This document shows, piece after piece, positions 7,596 through 16,656 of a stretch of DNA of 64,000 bases. A program made the position numbers and the translations under genes. A model generated the notes under the pieces. That model made no database searches. It was given only the letters and a program-made list of their open reading frames with translations, and was not told where the DNA came from. Each line of letters begins with the position of its first letter. The stretch's first letter is position 1. Source of the DNA: Agathobaculum hominis (GTDB lineage Bacteria; Bacillota; Clostridia; Oscillospirales; Butyricicoccaceae); assembly GCF_014288055.1 (NCBI RefSeq), contig NZ_JACOPK010000004.1, positions 62,001-126,000 of the forward strand. Direction: 5' to 3'.

Positions 7596-7620
7596 GAGTG
7601 CTTCGGCACTCAGTTTTTTT
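7596..7620 (+). terminator. Rho-independent terminator
   Basis: Stem GAGTGC / GCACTC closed by the stable tetraloop TTCG, then AG and seven T residues. It belongs to the 49-residue gene. Confidence 0.9.
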
Positions 7621-8004
7621 GTGCGCTGACAGGGGGCCTTGCAAATAAAGCAAGCATGTCGAGAAGCTGCGGAAAACGGTATCTTCCGGCATTCCGGACA
7701 CCCGAGCTACCCGTGCTGTGATGGTGGACTCGTTATTTACGCTGCCTTTACCTGCAATCATCCTTTGTTCGATGGGTATATATTATTCGACGCTCTTTTT
7801 CTTTCTCCCCCTCTGGATGTGTTCGTCAAAATCCACAAGTATTCGTTCCGCTTCTATTGTTTTCTACAAAGTTAATTCTCCAGGGCAGATTTCTCTTGTC
7901 TTTCGTTAAGTTAGGATATATTATCAGGATATAGTCATATTTCTATTCGTTTCCTGCACAAATGGTTCTAAAATCATAAATATAAGAAAGAGGAGGCCTT
8001 CCTT
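7621..8004. other. Intergenic region with a possible decayed gene
   Basis: 384 bp without a convincing intact gene. On the minus strand a reading frame from about 7866 to 7620 gives protein-like text (KTIEAERILVDFDEHIQRGR, a stop, then an ITARVARVSGMPEDTVF stretch), compatible with a degraded coding sequence that I cannot identify. The last 100 bp is AT-rich and should hold the promoter of the large surface-protein gene at 8005. GGATATATTATC and GGATATAGTCAT are possible -10 regions, with no clear -35. Confidence 0.4.
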
Positions 8005-11000
8005 ATGAGAAAACTCCGGCATTTTATTGCACTCGTCTTGACCGCGTCTTTACTATGTCCTGTTCTCATTCCGATAAAGGTCTCCGCTTATCATGATACA
8101 CAGGGGCACTGGGCCTCGAACGCGATTGAACGCTGGACGAAATACGGCGTTGTACAGGGCGATGGAACCTCTTTTCGTCCGGATGCATGGATTTCCAGTG
8201 GAGAAATTGCAGCCATTCTTTCCAGAGCCCTGGATTTTAATACATTCAGCACAGAAAACGATGCATTCTGGTACGATCCGTACATCAGGAAATGTCTATC
8301 CGAGCGCATTTCAATTCCTCAAGATCGAACTTGTATTTCACGGCAGGATGCAATGATTGCGCTGTCGCAGGCTCTGAGTGTTACTGAATCCGATCGGTCG
8401 GCGCTTTCTTTATATTCAGATGCCGATCGAGTAAGCGATGACGCTGTTGCATATGTTGCCGGACTGATCTCCGCTGGTATCGTGAACGGAATTACCCCCA
8501 CTCTTATTGCGCCGGAGAAATCCGTCACCCGTGCCGAACTGCTTACGATGCTCGACCGGGCCATTATCCAGGTCATCTCATCACCCGGAACTTATGAGCT
8601 TGCCGATCAAGACGGGATCATACTGATTTCGTCCGGAGATGTGATCGTATCAGGCAAAACGCAGGCAGCGATCCTCGTTACAAGCGGCGCAGACGGCGGA
8701 GTGATTACTTTTCAAGATGCGTCCGTCACCGGACGCTTTACCGTGCGTGCTAATAACGCCCTGATTGTTAACGATAACTCCGAGCTTCCGGAAATTGGAT
8801 TTTTCGGATGGGGCAGCCAGTTGGAAGTGCTGCCGGTTGAAATCCCGCCCGTCCTGCCTGCTGTTTCCGGGAAATCAAAATACGAACCCGTATATAAGGC
8901 ATTGAATGTCTCAGAGACGCGAGACATAGACGGCGGTGTTTACAGCTATGTTACGATCGAAAGCGGCCTCGGCGACGGAGAGGTCACGCTCAGAAATATT
9001 ACCATCAATGATGATCTTCTTATTCAGGGAGGCGGATCAAATTCGATCCATCTCGTAAACTGTACAGTGAAGGGCAAGGTGCGGATGGAGAAAAGCGGCG
9101 GCGAGCCGCCCCGCCTCTGCTTATCCAACACGCCGATTTCCATGATTACAACCGCAAATCCTGCTATTATCGAAGCCGCAGATGCTGATTCCGTAATACA
9201 GAAGGTACAATCGCGCAGCGATCTCACGATACAGGGGGCAGCAACCGTGATCGGAAGTCTGACGATTGCCGACACAGATCAGGAAGCCTCCCTTCATCTC
9301 AGCGCCGGCCATGTCAAGCAGCTGCAAACGCATTCGTCAGTGCAGATCATCAACGAAAATACGGTAATAGACAGCCTTTATGCCGGCGGCAGATTGACGC
9401 TCGAAAAGGGTGATTTTCCGAGCGTCTGTGTACCCGCAGGGACTCAGGCAGAGGTGATTCTGGACGAAGGCCGGATCGGTCGTATTGAAATAAACGGAAA
9501 TGCGAAGCTGCACGGAGAGTATGACACAGTTACTGCACGCGGCAGCCTTTATTTGCAGGAGGGGAGCGTCAAGAAGCTCTATACGCCTGCTGGCAGCGGA
9601 AATGCTGTCGCAGTAACGGTTGCACCGAATACATGGATCTCCGAAGCAGAAATCAATCGGCTGACTGCATTCGATGTGAGCGGCTCGGTTGCACATGTTT
9701 CGGCATATTCTGATGTAACCTTAATGCGTGGCCGACTGCCGAAGGTGGAAATTTTCTCTAAAACATCTGATGATATTCACCTGACGATTGTCGACGATAC
9801 AGAAATCGAGCAGACAGTTCTCAATACTTCCAATAAAATCATTCTTCATGGGGAGGGGAACACGGTCTTTGTTGCGGCAGATCAGACAGTTCTCCCCCGG
9901 ATTGAGCAGAAAGACGTTTTGCCCGCAAAGCATATCCATATTTACTCCAATCAAATAACGACACAGCCCGCAACCTGTACGCAGGCCGGTGCGCTGAGCG
10001 TAAAGTGCATCCAATGCGGTTACGTTTTATTAAGTGAAATCGCAGCTACGGGTCATCGCTGGGATAACGGCTGTATCATTGATCCTCCAGCAGTTAAGCA
10101 TGAAGGCGTAAAGCAGTTTACCTGTCTGAACTGCGCGCAGACCCGAACGGAATCGATTCCGGAGCTTTCTCCCGATGAAAGCGAGGAGAAACCCGTTTTT
10201 TCGATCAGCAACATTCATTTTTCAAACGAAAACGGCGCTTTGTTTCTCGCCTGGGATGCAGCCTATGGCGGCTCCGGCTCTGCCGGCGCTTATTTCTCCG
10301 TGGAGATGAAACAGGAAGACGGAAGCTGGAAAACGATCAACTCCTTGCTGTACTCCCGCCGATGTTCACTTCTCTGGACCAGCGCGGATCGCGCACATTA
10401 TACCGCTGCTCGAATTAAAATGTACGTTAATCGTCAGCTGATCACCGAAGCAGAACAGGAGATTTCGTTTGATATCAATACAGCTCCGATGAATGATATC
10501 GGCGTTTGCTTCAGGCAATATCAAGGTACCGTCCGAGCAACCGTTCGGAATGCGGTGAGCGGACGAACCTGTCGTCTGGATATCATGACCAATCCAATAG
10601 AACAGCACACCTTTGTACCCGATGCTGATGGCAACGCCTATGTCGACCTGAACTGCGATCTCGATGCACTCAGGGAGGCGCAGTATCAGCTGTTGAGCTT
10701 TGTTTCGTCTGCAAGCACGAACAGAGCTGCTCTGACCATTGAGAGAACGGCATGGAGCAACTGTACGGATGCTTTTCCAGAAAATCATGAGTTTTCGTAT
10801 GTTGTTGATGAAAACCATATGCTGATACTTCAGACCGATATCGATAATATCGATGAATGTGTTCTGATGCTCAACAGCGCAGAAGCCGCAGACGATCTCA
10901 GAATCGAACTGAAAGACGGCTTAGCCTTGACGGAACGGCTGCTCTCTCAGCCAAATGCGTATTACACATCCGCTGCGCTGCTGCGACCAGCAGACGATAA

Positions 11001-11949
11001 GGAAACTGTTCTTGCGCACAGCAATCAGATTTTGAATGTGTCCAGTTCTTTGCCGCCAATCGAGATAACAGGTGCGGAACACTTGGAATCCGGAAGGCTG
11101 TCTATCCACATCAGCAGTAATCCTGATGCAGAATCCTGTTACTTTTTGCTCACGAATGATCAATATCTGCCTCTCGAGGCCGAACAGGATCAGCTGACGT
11201 GCAGGACTGACCTCGACCTTGACGGTCAGAGAATTGAAGTAATCCGTACACAGGTTTTGAAATCTGGTGATATGTTCACGCTCTACTGTTCGGCGCGCGA
11301 TGATGGATTTAACTTCCCGGAAAAGGAGACAGAACCAGACATCAAGGATCCGGAAAAAGAACCGGGCAAGGATAACCCTCGTCCGACAGATGAATCCGCC
11401 GATATTTTCATCGAGCAGATTCAAAGAGGCGGCGAAGTCCGTTTGACCGCTCCGGTTACAATAACAGACAATAGCAATAATATCGAACTCGAAAAGGATG
11501 TAACCCTTGATTTGAACGGACAGACACTCGATTTGTCAGCAATCTCCCTGTGTGTCCCGGAGGGCGTTTCGTTGACGGTAAAGGACAGCGAGGGGAGCGG
11601 CGAAATTCAAAGCTCCGTCTCTATTATTTATAATCAAGGCGGCACCATACGCATCGAAGGCGGTGCTCTGTCCATATCTGACAGTGCTAGCAGCAGTTGC
11701 GCATTGTACCAGCAAAGCGGAGAGATGACCATAACCGGCGGCACATTTACCGGCACTGCTGAGTCAGCTGCACTTGCCGCAATGGGCGGAACGATCTGTA
11801 TCGAAGACGGTATATTTGAAGGTCCCGTCGCAATACGCGCTTTTTCAAAGGCAAAGATCACCATGACCGGCGGAGAACTTCGCGGATCGGTTGTTCAGAA
11901 AGGATCTTCCGAGATTATCATCGGTGAAAATGTGCGCCAGACTGCATAG
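8005..11949 (+). CDS. Large secreted S-layer-homology protein with beta-helix regions
   Basis: 1314 residues. Residues 1-28 form a Sec signal peptide (MRKLRHF, then ALVLTASLLCPVL, cleavage near KVSA-YHD). Three SLH modules follow at about 29-195: DTQGHWASNAIERWTKYGVV; a weaker one around residues 90-130; and SDDAVAYVAGLISAGIVNG with TRAELLTML. SLH modules bind pyruvylated wall polymer. About 200-650 is a run of short glycine/valine strand repeats (parallel beta-helix type). About 655-720 is a Cys-rich module, TCTQAGALSVKCIQCGYVLL then ATGHRW, seen in other clostridial surface proteins. About 740-1110 holds immunoglobulin-like beta domains. After a charged P/E/K linker (about 1112-1130) a second beta-helix starts LEKDVTLDLNGQTLDLSA and carries GGTIRIEGG-type repeats to the end. 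There is no LPXTG motif. AGGAGG lies 8 nt before the ATG. Likely an adhesin or glycan-binding surface protein; the ligand is unknown. Confidence 0.88.
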   Translation: MRKLRHFIALVLTASLLCPVLIPIKVSAYHDTQGHWASNAIERWTKYGVVQGDGTSFRPDAWISSGEIAAILSRALDFNTFSTENDAFWYDPYIRKCLSERISIPQDRTCISRQDAMIALSQALSVTESDRSALSLYSDADRVSDDAVAYVAGLISAGIVNGITPTLIAPEKSVTRAELLTMLDRAIIQVISSPGTYELADQDGIILISSGDVIVSGKTQAAILVTSGADGGVITFQDASVTGRFTVRANNALIVNDNSELPEIGFFGWGSQLEVLPVEIPPVLPAVSGKSKYEPVYKALNVSETRDIDGGVYSYVTIESGLGDGEVTLRNITINDDLLIQGGGSNSIHLVNCTVKGKVRMEKSGGEPPRLCLSNTPISMITTANPAIIEAADADSVIQKVQSRSDLTIQGAATVIGSLTIADTDQEASLHLSAGHVKQLQTHSSVQIINENTVIDSLYAGGRLTLEKGDFPSVCVPAGTQAEVILDEGRIGRIEINGNAKLHGEYDTVTARGSLYLQEGSVKKLYTPAGSGNAVAVTVAPNTWISEAEINRLTAFDVSGSVAHVSAYSDVTLMRGRLPKVEIFSKTSDDIHLTIVDDTEIEQTVLNTSNKIILHGEGNTVFVAADQTVLPRIEQKDVLPAKHIHIYSNQITTQPATCTQAGALSVKCIQCGYVLLSEIAATGHRWDNGCIIDPPAVKHEGVKQFTCLNCAQTRTESIPELSPDESEEKPVFSISNIHFSNENGALFLAWDAAYGGSGSAGAYFSVEMKQEDGSWKTINSLLYSRRCSLLWTSADRAHYTAARIKMYVNRQLITEAEQEISFDINTAPMNDIGVCFRQYQGTVRATVRNAVSGRTCRLDIMTNPIEQHTFVPDADGNAYVDLNCDLDALREAQYQLLSFVSSASTNRAALTIERTAWSNCTDAFPENHEFSYVVDENHMLILQTDIDNIDECVLMLNSAEAADDLRIELKDGLALTERLLSQPNAYYTSAALLRPADDKETVLAHSNQILNVSSSLPPIEITGAEHLESGRLSIHISSNPDAESCYFLLTNDQYLPLEAEQDQLTCRTDLDLDGQRIEVIRTQVLKSGDMFTLYCSARDDGFNFPEKETEPDIKDPEKEPGKDNPRPTDESADIFIEQIQRGGEVRLTAPVTITDNSNNIELEKDVTLDLNGQTLDLSAISLCVPEGVSLTVKDSEGSGEIQSSVSIIYNQGGTIRIEGGALSISDSASSSCALYQQSGEMTITGGTFTGTAESAALAAMGGTICIEDGIFEGPVAIRAFSKAKITMTGGELRGSVVQKGSSEIIIGENVRQTA

Positions 11950-11951
11950 CT

Positions 11952-12000
11952 GCGAAAAAATACAAGCCACGGGTATTCACCTGTGGCTTGTATTTTTCGC
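11952..12000. terminator. Shared terminator between convergent genes
   Basis: A very long hairpin: left arm 11952-11970 with an A-rich base (GCGAAAAAATACAAGCCAC), right arm 11983-12000 (GTGGCTTGTATTTTTCGC). The apex closes further through GGGT/ACCT to an ATTC loop. It can serve the rightward surface-protein gene and the leftward catabolic operon. Confidence 0.85.
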
Positions 12001-12071
12001 ACTGTCATATGCTGACGCCGTTGATAATTTTGAAAGCATGTGCACGATTTCCGGTCAGGCAATCGGTAAGA

Positions 12072-12635
12072 TTATGGCAGCTCATGCGCTGTAATGCCTC
12101 GATCGACCGCAAGCACGCGCATCCCGAATCCCCGCGCTCTCCGGGCAACTGCGCGGCCGATTTTACCGAATCCGAACAATCCAAGCGTACTGCCATTTAA
12201 CCCCATCGGTTTGGAGGCCATATAATACTTCCAGCAGTGCTCACTGTCAACGGTACGGATGTAGGGTTTAAGCCTGCGGTCCAGCGCAAGCATGAGCGCC
12301 ATAGTATGGTCAGCGACCTCCTGTGTGCAGTATTCTCCGATTGCGCATACCGGGATGTCGCGTCGGCGGGTCTCCTCCAGATCGACGAAGTTATAGCCGG
12401 TTGCGTTAATGGAAATCGCCTTGAGGGCGGGCATGTGATCGAGCGCTGTCTTGTCCAGAGGAATAAATGCAGTGAGCAGGCCATCCGCATCCTGCATTTC
12501 ACGGTAAAATGCCTCAGGATCGGTATAGGGATGTGTAACAATGGCTGCATCCGGAATAACCTCGCGCAGAAAGGTGTATTCCTTTTCCAGTTCCCGACCC
12601 AATACATCCGGATAATCTGCGATAACGATTTTCAT
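12072..12635 (-). pseudogene. 2-hydroxyacid dehydrogenase, C-terminally truncated
   Basis: Start at the ATG giving MKIVIADYPDVLGRELEKEY (1 nt after the aminotransferase stop). The 187 residues match the N-terminal substrate-domain half and the first part of the NAD-binding domain of D-2-hydroxyacid dehydrogenases: TAFIPLDKTALDHMPALKAI, EYCTQEVADHTMALMLA, then LGLFGFGKIGRAVARRARGF with the GxGxxG dinucleotide loop. The frame stops at AVDRGITAHELP. The family is normally about 310-330 residues, and the catalytic Arg, Glu and His all lie in the missing part, so the product should be inactive. No matching sequence is visible in the other frames between the stop and the terminator at 11952-12000, so this looks like a 3' deletion. 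It is the last gene of the rocB-gabT unit. Confidence 0.8.
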
Positions 12636-12636
12636 T

Positions 12637-13920
12637 TTATGCCTCGTCTGCAATCTGATCAAATACCTTGCCGAGAACCGAAAGGGCCGTGTCGATTTCC
12701 TCCTTCGAAACAGTCAGCGGCGCAATGAAGCGAACAACGTTTTTGTCGCAGCCGCAGGAGAGAAGATACAGGTCATGTTCAAGCGCAAGCGAGACAATTC
12801 GTGCAGTCATTTCGCGGTTCGGAGAGCCGTCCGGATAAACCATTTCCATGCCGATCATCAGGCCAAGACCGCGCACATCACCGATCACAGGGTACTTTGC
12901 CTGCAGCTTTTTCAGTTCGCCGATGAAATACTCGCCCATGCGGCGGCCATTTTCGATCGCGCCGCCCTCGAGCACGTCAATCGTAGCAAGCGCAGCGGCA
13001 CAGGAAACCGGGTTTGCGCCAAACGTGCCGCCGTGCGCGCCGGCAGTCCATTTGTCCATGATCTCCGCCTTTCCGACGACCGCCGACAGCGGCAGACCAT
13101 TAGCAATGCCCTTGGCGCAGGACATAATATCCGGCTTGACGCCGTGCGTCTGCCATGCGAACATATTGCCGGTACGCCCGAATCCGGTCTGGACCTCGTC
13201 AAAAATCAACATGATGCCGTATTTGTCACAGATTTCACGCACGTACTGTACCCATTCGCGCGGCGGTACAACGTAGCCGCCCTCGCCCTGTACCGGCTCC
13301 ATCAAAATCGCCGCAACCGAATACGGGTCGACCAGACGCTTGAAAATATCATCAAACTGAGTGAAGTACTGCTTCGGGCATTTGCCGTCTTCCATCTTGT
13401 ACGGAGTGCCGAACAGCTTGGGGTATTCGGCAAAATAAATGGAGGGGACAAGACCTTCGTAATGCTTGCGGTACGCAGAATTGGAGGCTGTGAGAGAGGT
13501 GCACATCATCGTGCGCCCATGGAAGGAACCCTTGAATGCAATGATTGCCGGACGCTCGGTTGCATACTTGGCCAGCTTGACCGCGCCCTCGACGGCTTCT
13601 GCACCGGAGTTGGAGAAGTAAACCTTGTAGCCGCCGCCCATCAGACCGACAATGCGCTCCGCAAGAGCAGTCTCCTTCTCATAGTGGAACAGATTGTGGC
13701 AGCAGTGCACCATCTTATCAAGCTGCTCGTGCGCCGCCTTGACAACAGTCGGATAATTATGGCCGAGGTTGTTTACTGCGATGCCGCTGCCAAAATCCAG
13801 AATTTTGCGGCCGTCATCCGTATACAGGTAGCTGCCGGAGGCATGATCGATACCGAACGGCATCTTGTGCAGCGCAAAGGGCGGCATAACAGCAGCAGAA
13901 CGTTCATATAGATCAGACAT
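12637..13920 (-). CDS. gabT: Class III PLP aminotransferase, 4-aminobutyrate/ornithine type
   Basis: 427 residues from the ATG giving MSDLYERSAAVMPPFALHKM, which has GAGGAGG 8 nt upstream. Class III features are present: the N-terminal FGSGIAVNNLGHNYP segment, FSNSGAEAVEGAVKLAK (phosphate loop), FKGSFHGRTMMCTSLTAS, LIFDEVQTGFGRTG with the Asp that pairs with the PLP nitrogen, DIMSCAKGIANGLPLSAV with the Schiff-base Lys, and GGTFGANPVSCAAAL. It would move an omega-amino group (GABA, ornithine, 5-aminovalerate or similar) to 2-oxoglutarate. It lies 13 nt after a RocB-like hydrolase and downstream of an amino-acid ABC transporter, pointing to catabolism of an imported amino acid such as arginine/ornithine. 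Exact substrate unknown. Confidence 0.88.
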   Translation of the reverse strand: MSDLYERSAAVMPPFALHKMPFGIDHASGSYLYTDDGRKILDFGSGIAVNNLGHNYPTVVKAAHEQLDKMVHCCHNLFHYEKETALAERIVGLMGGGYKVYFSNSGAEAVEGAVKLAKYATERPAIIAFKGSFHGRTMMCTSLTASNSAYRKHYEGLVPSIYFAEYPKLFGTPYKMEDGKCPKQYFTQFDDIFKRLVDPYSVAAILMEPVQGEGGYVVPPREWVQYVREICDKYGIMLIFDEVQTGFGRTGNMFAWQTHGVKPDIMSCAKGIANGLPLSAVVGKAEIMDKWTAGAHGGTFGANPVSCAAALATIDVLEGGAIENGRRMGEYFIGELKKLQAKYPVIGDVRGLGLMIGMEMVYPDGSPNREMTARIVSLALEHDLYLLSCGCDKNVVRFIAPLTVSKEEIDTALSVLGKVFDQIADEA

Positions 13921-13933
13921 GATAATTTCCTCC

Positions 13934-15577
13934 TCAATCAAAGTAGTAATGTATGGTTTTCACAATAAAATCCGGAAGTTTGCCAAAGGAATACGGCATA
14001 TAAATACGCTCGGTCCACTTATGGCAGTCCTTGCCCCACACGCCGTAGTTTACAGCAGGAATATTGAGCGCCTTCGCCGTTTCGAGCGGCACCGGGTAGA
14101 GCTTTTCGTAGCCTGGGAAGCAGTTCTTCAGCATGGCGACCGAGTCATCATCATCGTCAATCTTCAGATAGCTCGAGTCGGTAAGGCTCGGGAAAAACTG
14201 CTGAAGTTTCATAACCTCGCCGCTCTCCGCAGAGAATGCAGATGCGATTTTTTCCAGATCGCTGATTACCCGGGCCTCGTCGGCATTTTCCTTCTTCAGC
14301 GTGTTATGCGGGCAGAACGGCGTTGCAAAGAACACAACGACTGTCGGCGTTTTAATTCCGCACAGATCAGAAAGTGCCTGTACGATACGAAGCGAGGTGA
14401 TGCGCATATCGTCGCCGGCAGAAATGGAAGCATCGGTAACGCTGTCGATATAAGCATCCAGATCACCGTCACAGGTTTCCTTTGCGCGCAGGTACAGTTC
14501 ACGATAGTCAATGACCTGCGTTTTCTCGATCAGAGAGGAGTAGCGATTGCCGGAGATTTCACAGTAGGTGCGGTAACGTTCATCCGCCGCCTGCATCACG
14601 TTGTTCAGTGCGGTACGCGCTGTATCCTTGAGCTGAGCCATAATCTCGGTCAGCTGACGATTGTGAACAAAGTAGTTAAAATAAACAGCAGCTGTGTGCG
14701 GTGTCTGTACATTATATCGCGGCTTGAGATCCTGCATTTTAAGCACGGTAGGCGGCAGAGTATATTCTCCGTTATAGCCGTCGCAGAAATCCGGATTGCG
14801 ATCGATGATGCGTGTCAGTTCAGCAGCGGTCAGGTCAGGGGAGAAGCCCTCAAAGCACTGAGCGACATGTGTCTCGCGCCCAATAATGTAAAACATCGGG
14901 AGTAGCTTGCCGACTGCGCCGGTATAGACATAACGAGTTGTATCGCCTGCGTACATCGGGCAGATGAAGTCATTATTGATCGCCAGCCTGAATGTCAGAT
15001 TGTGCTGTTCCTGCAATTTACGCAGCAGGGGAAGTTCCTCGATGATGCCTCGGTGCAGCGTCTCTTCGACCGGATTAAACGACAGCAGCAGATTGCCGTG
15101 TAATTTCTCCGCCTGTTCCGCGAGATGCTTCGCCAGCACGAGAAATACAGCATCGCCGCCCTTCATGTCACAGGCACCGCGTCCAAACAGATAATCGCCG
15201 CTCTCCAGATCACGCCGCGCATCCTCGGGCAGCTCCGCATCACGAAACACCTCTGCAAGCTTGTCACAATCGAACGCATACGGCTTGTACCTGCCGAAAT
15301 CATCCACATCCACTGTGTCAATGTGACCGTGCAGCATGATCGTGTCCCGCTCAGTCCCGTCGCCGCCCTTGAGCAGCGCCATAACGTTGCGGCGGTGCAT
15401 CGGGTCCTCCTTCAAATCCTGTGTGATAACCAGCTCTGGATGTGCCTTGAAATAAGGAATGTCGCGCAGATATGCTTCAATCGCATCTGCAATATCTCGT
15501 TCACCGGATGTCGCATTCATGCTGGGAATGGATACCAGCTTTTTGGTCAGCGTTTTGATCTCATCAAACAGATCCAT
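13934..15577 (-). CDS. rocB: M20-family hydrolase, RocB-like
   Basis: 547 residues from the ATG giving MDLFDEIKTLTKKLVSIPSM; further in-frame ATGs at 15586 and 15589 lie against the GGAAGG at 15591-15596, so the start could be 3-4 codons earlier. Length and sequence match the RocB branch of peptidase family M20, linked to arginine use in Bacillus. Metal-site motifs are visible: IMLHGHIDTVDVDDF (His and Asp), FGRGACDMKGGDAVF (bridging Asp), NPVEETLHRG (Glu-Glu) and a C-terminal His in GKDCHKWTERIYMPYS. Its biochemical reaction is not firmly known; hydrolysis of an amide in an arginine-derived compound fits. It heads a unit with gabT and the truncated dehydrogenase, preceded by a TGTATAC dyad and a terminator. 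Confidence 0.85.
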   Translation of the reverse strand: MDLFDEIKTLTKKLVSIPSMNATSGERDIADAIEAYLRDIPYFKAHPELVITQDLKEDPMHRRNVMALLKGGDGTERDTIMLHGHIDTVDVDDFGRYKPYAFDCDKLAEVFRDAELPEDARRDLESGDYLFGRGACDMKGGDAVFLVLAKHLAEQAEKLHGNLLLSFNPVEETLHRGIIEELPLLRKLQEQHNLTFRLAINNDFICPMYAGDTTRYVYTGAVGKLLPMFYIIGRETHVAQCFEGFSPDLTAAELTRIIDRNPDFCDGYNGEYTLPPTVLKMQDLKPRYNVQTPHTAAVYFNYFVHNRQLTEIMAQLKDTARTALNNVMQAADERYRTYCEISGNRYSSLIEKTQVIDYRELYLRAKETCDGDLDAYIDSVTDASISAGDDMRITSLRIVQALSDLCGIKTPTVVVFFATPFCPHNTLKKENADEARVISDLEKIASAFSAESGEVMKLQQFFPSLTDSSYLKIDDDDDSVAMLKNCFPGYEKLYPVPLETAKALNIPAVNYGVWGKDCHKWTERIYMPYSFGKLPDFIVKTIHYYFD

Positions 15578-15597
15578 TGATTTCATCATCCTTCCAA

Positions 15598-15612
15598 TGT
15601 GTACGGTATACA
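15598..15612 (-). promoter_or_regulatory. TGTATAC-N-GTRYNC operator upstream of rocB
   Basis: Read on the minus strand it is TGTATACCGTACACA, a near-palindrome lying 21 nt before the rocB start. It is one of four related sites in the 15.6-19.5 kb cluster (others at 17403, 18547 and 19441), probably bound by the GntR/FCD regulator encoded at 19483. Confidence 0.55.
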
Positions 15613-15622
15613 ATACTGCTTT

Positions 15623-15650
15623 GAAGAAAGGCTTCCCGCGAGGGGAAGCC
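15623..15650 (-). terminator. Terminator after the binding-protein gene
   Basis: On the minus strand GGCTTCCC / GGGAAGCC with the loop CTCGC, followed by TTTCTTC, 17 nt after the stop of the solute-binding protein. It separates the transporter operon from the rocB unit. Confidence 0.75.
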
Positions 15651-15667
15651 CTCCTTCAAGCATGTCA

Positions 15668-16576
15668 TCAGCCTGCATTCTGATCCGCTGCAATAGAGCT
15701 GTATTCATCAATCCACTGATCGATCAGGCCGGCATCCTGGCACTCCTTGATGGTTTCGTTGATGAGCTCAAGGAAGTCCTCGTTGCCCTTCGGGACTGCA
15801 ATAGCGGTATCCTTGTAGCGAACGTCCTCAGGAAACTCCGCGTCACACAGAACCAGATCCGGATTTGCGATAAGGTACGGCTGTGCAACAGTAGACTCGA
15901 TAACAACGCCGTCTGCCTTATTGGTGGTCAGCTCGAGAACGGCGAGCGGGATTTTTTCCATCGAAGTTACGCTGACACCCGGCATGGACCCTTGCGCAAT
16001 CTTTTCCTGCGTAGTGTTCTTCTGTACGGCAATGGTCTTGCCGTTGAAGGAGTCAATGTCCTTATAGCTGTCGGCATCCGCCTTGCGAACCATGATGCGC
16101 TGCTCGGCCTTCAGATAAACATCGGAGAAGTCCATATTCTGCTTGCGTTCCTCAGTGGGGGACATGCCTGCGAGCATAATATCAACCTGATCGGCAGCAA
16201 CCGCTGCAAGGTTTGCGGTAAAGGTGGTATCCTCGACCTTCTTCTTCACCTCGACACCGAGCTTGTCGCTTAGCTTCTCGATGATCTTGTCGCCGAGCGC
16301 CATATCAACGCCGATTACATCCTGATTTGCGCTCGAAATATCAACGAACTCATACGGCATATAGCCGGAAGCCGTCGCAATTACCATTTCGCCGGACTCC
16401 TTGATATGGGTCAGTACCGGGCCAAGATCGGAAGCATCAGCCGATGCAGAGGCTGCCTGCGTATCTGCGGAAGTATCGGCTGCGGCGCTATCCTTGCTGC
16501 CGCAGGCCGTCAGGACAGAGGCCATGCTTGCAGCAGCCAGCAGCAGGGAAAGCGTGCGTTTTACGGTGGTTTTCAT
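15668..16576 (-). CDS. Amino-acid ABC transporter substrate-binding lipoprotein
   Basis: 302 residues. Start at MKTTVKRTLSLLLAAASMAS, with GGAGG 8 nt before it. Lipoprotein signal peptide with lipobox LTAC (Cys about 24), then an A/S/D-rich linker, then a family 3 solute-binding domain: GEMVIATASGYMPYEFVD, the GVDMALGDKIIEKLSDKLGV helix, QVDIMLAGMSPTEERKQNMD and FSDVYLKAEQRIMVRK, which are typical of polar amino-acid binders (Glu/Gln/Arg/Lys/His). It works with the permease and ATPase encoded just upstream. An intergenic dyad (16622-16641) separates it from the permease gene, perhaps allowing higher output of the binding protein. The ligand is unknown; arginine, ornithine or a related compound would fit the neighbouring genes. 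Confidence 0.93.
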   Translation of the reverse strand: MKTTVKRTLSLLLAAASMASVLTACGSKDSAAADTSADTQAASASADASDLGPVLTHIKESGEMVIATASGYMPYEFVDISSANQDVIGVDMALGDKIIEKLSDKLGVEVKKKVEDTTFTANLAAVAADQVDIMLAGMSPTEERKQNMDFSDVYLKAEQRIMVRKADADSYKDIDSFNGKTIAVQKNTTQEKIAQGSMPGVSVTSMEKIPLAVLELTTNKADGVVIESTVAQPYLIANPDLVLCDAEFPEDVRYKDTAIAVPKGNEDFLELINETIKECQDAGLIDQWIDEYSSIAADQNAG

Positions 16577-16621
16577 ATGAGTGTCCTCCTTTTGAATGTG
16601 AAACGGCTGAGAGTACGTTTC

Positions 16622-16641
16622 TATCATTAAATATAATGATA
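16622..16641. repeat. Inverted repeat between permease and binding-protein genes
   Basis: A perfect dyad TATCATTA-AATA-TAATGATA, AT-rich and without a T tract. It may be a regulatory dyad, or an mRNA hairpin that sets the relative levels of permease and binding protein. Confidence 0.4.
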
Positions 16642-16656
16642 ACAAATTGAATTGAT

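Noticed and set aside
13000..13911. A 378-codon plus-strand frame opposite gabT
   Set aside because: Shadow frame; gabT carries all class III aminotransferase motifs.
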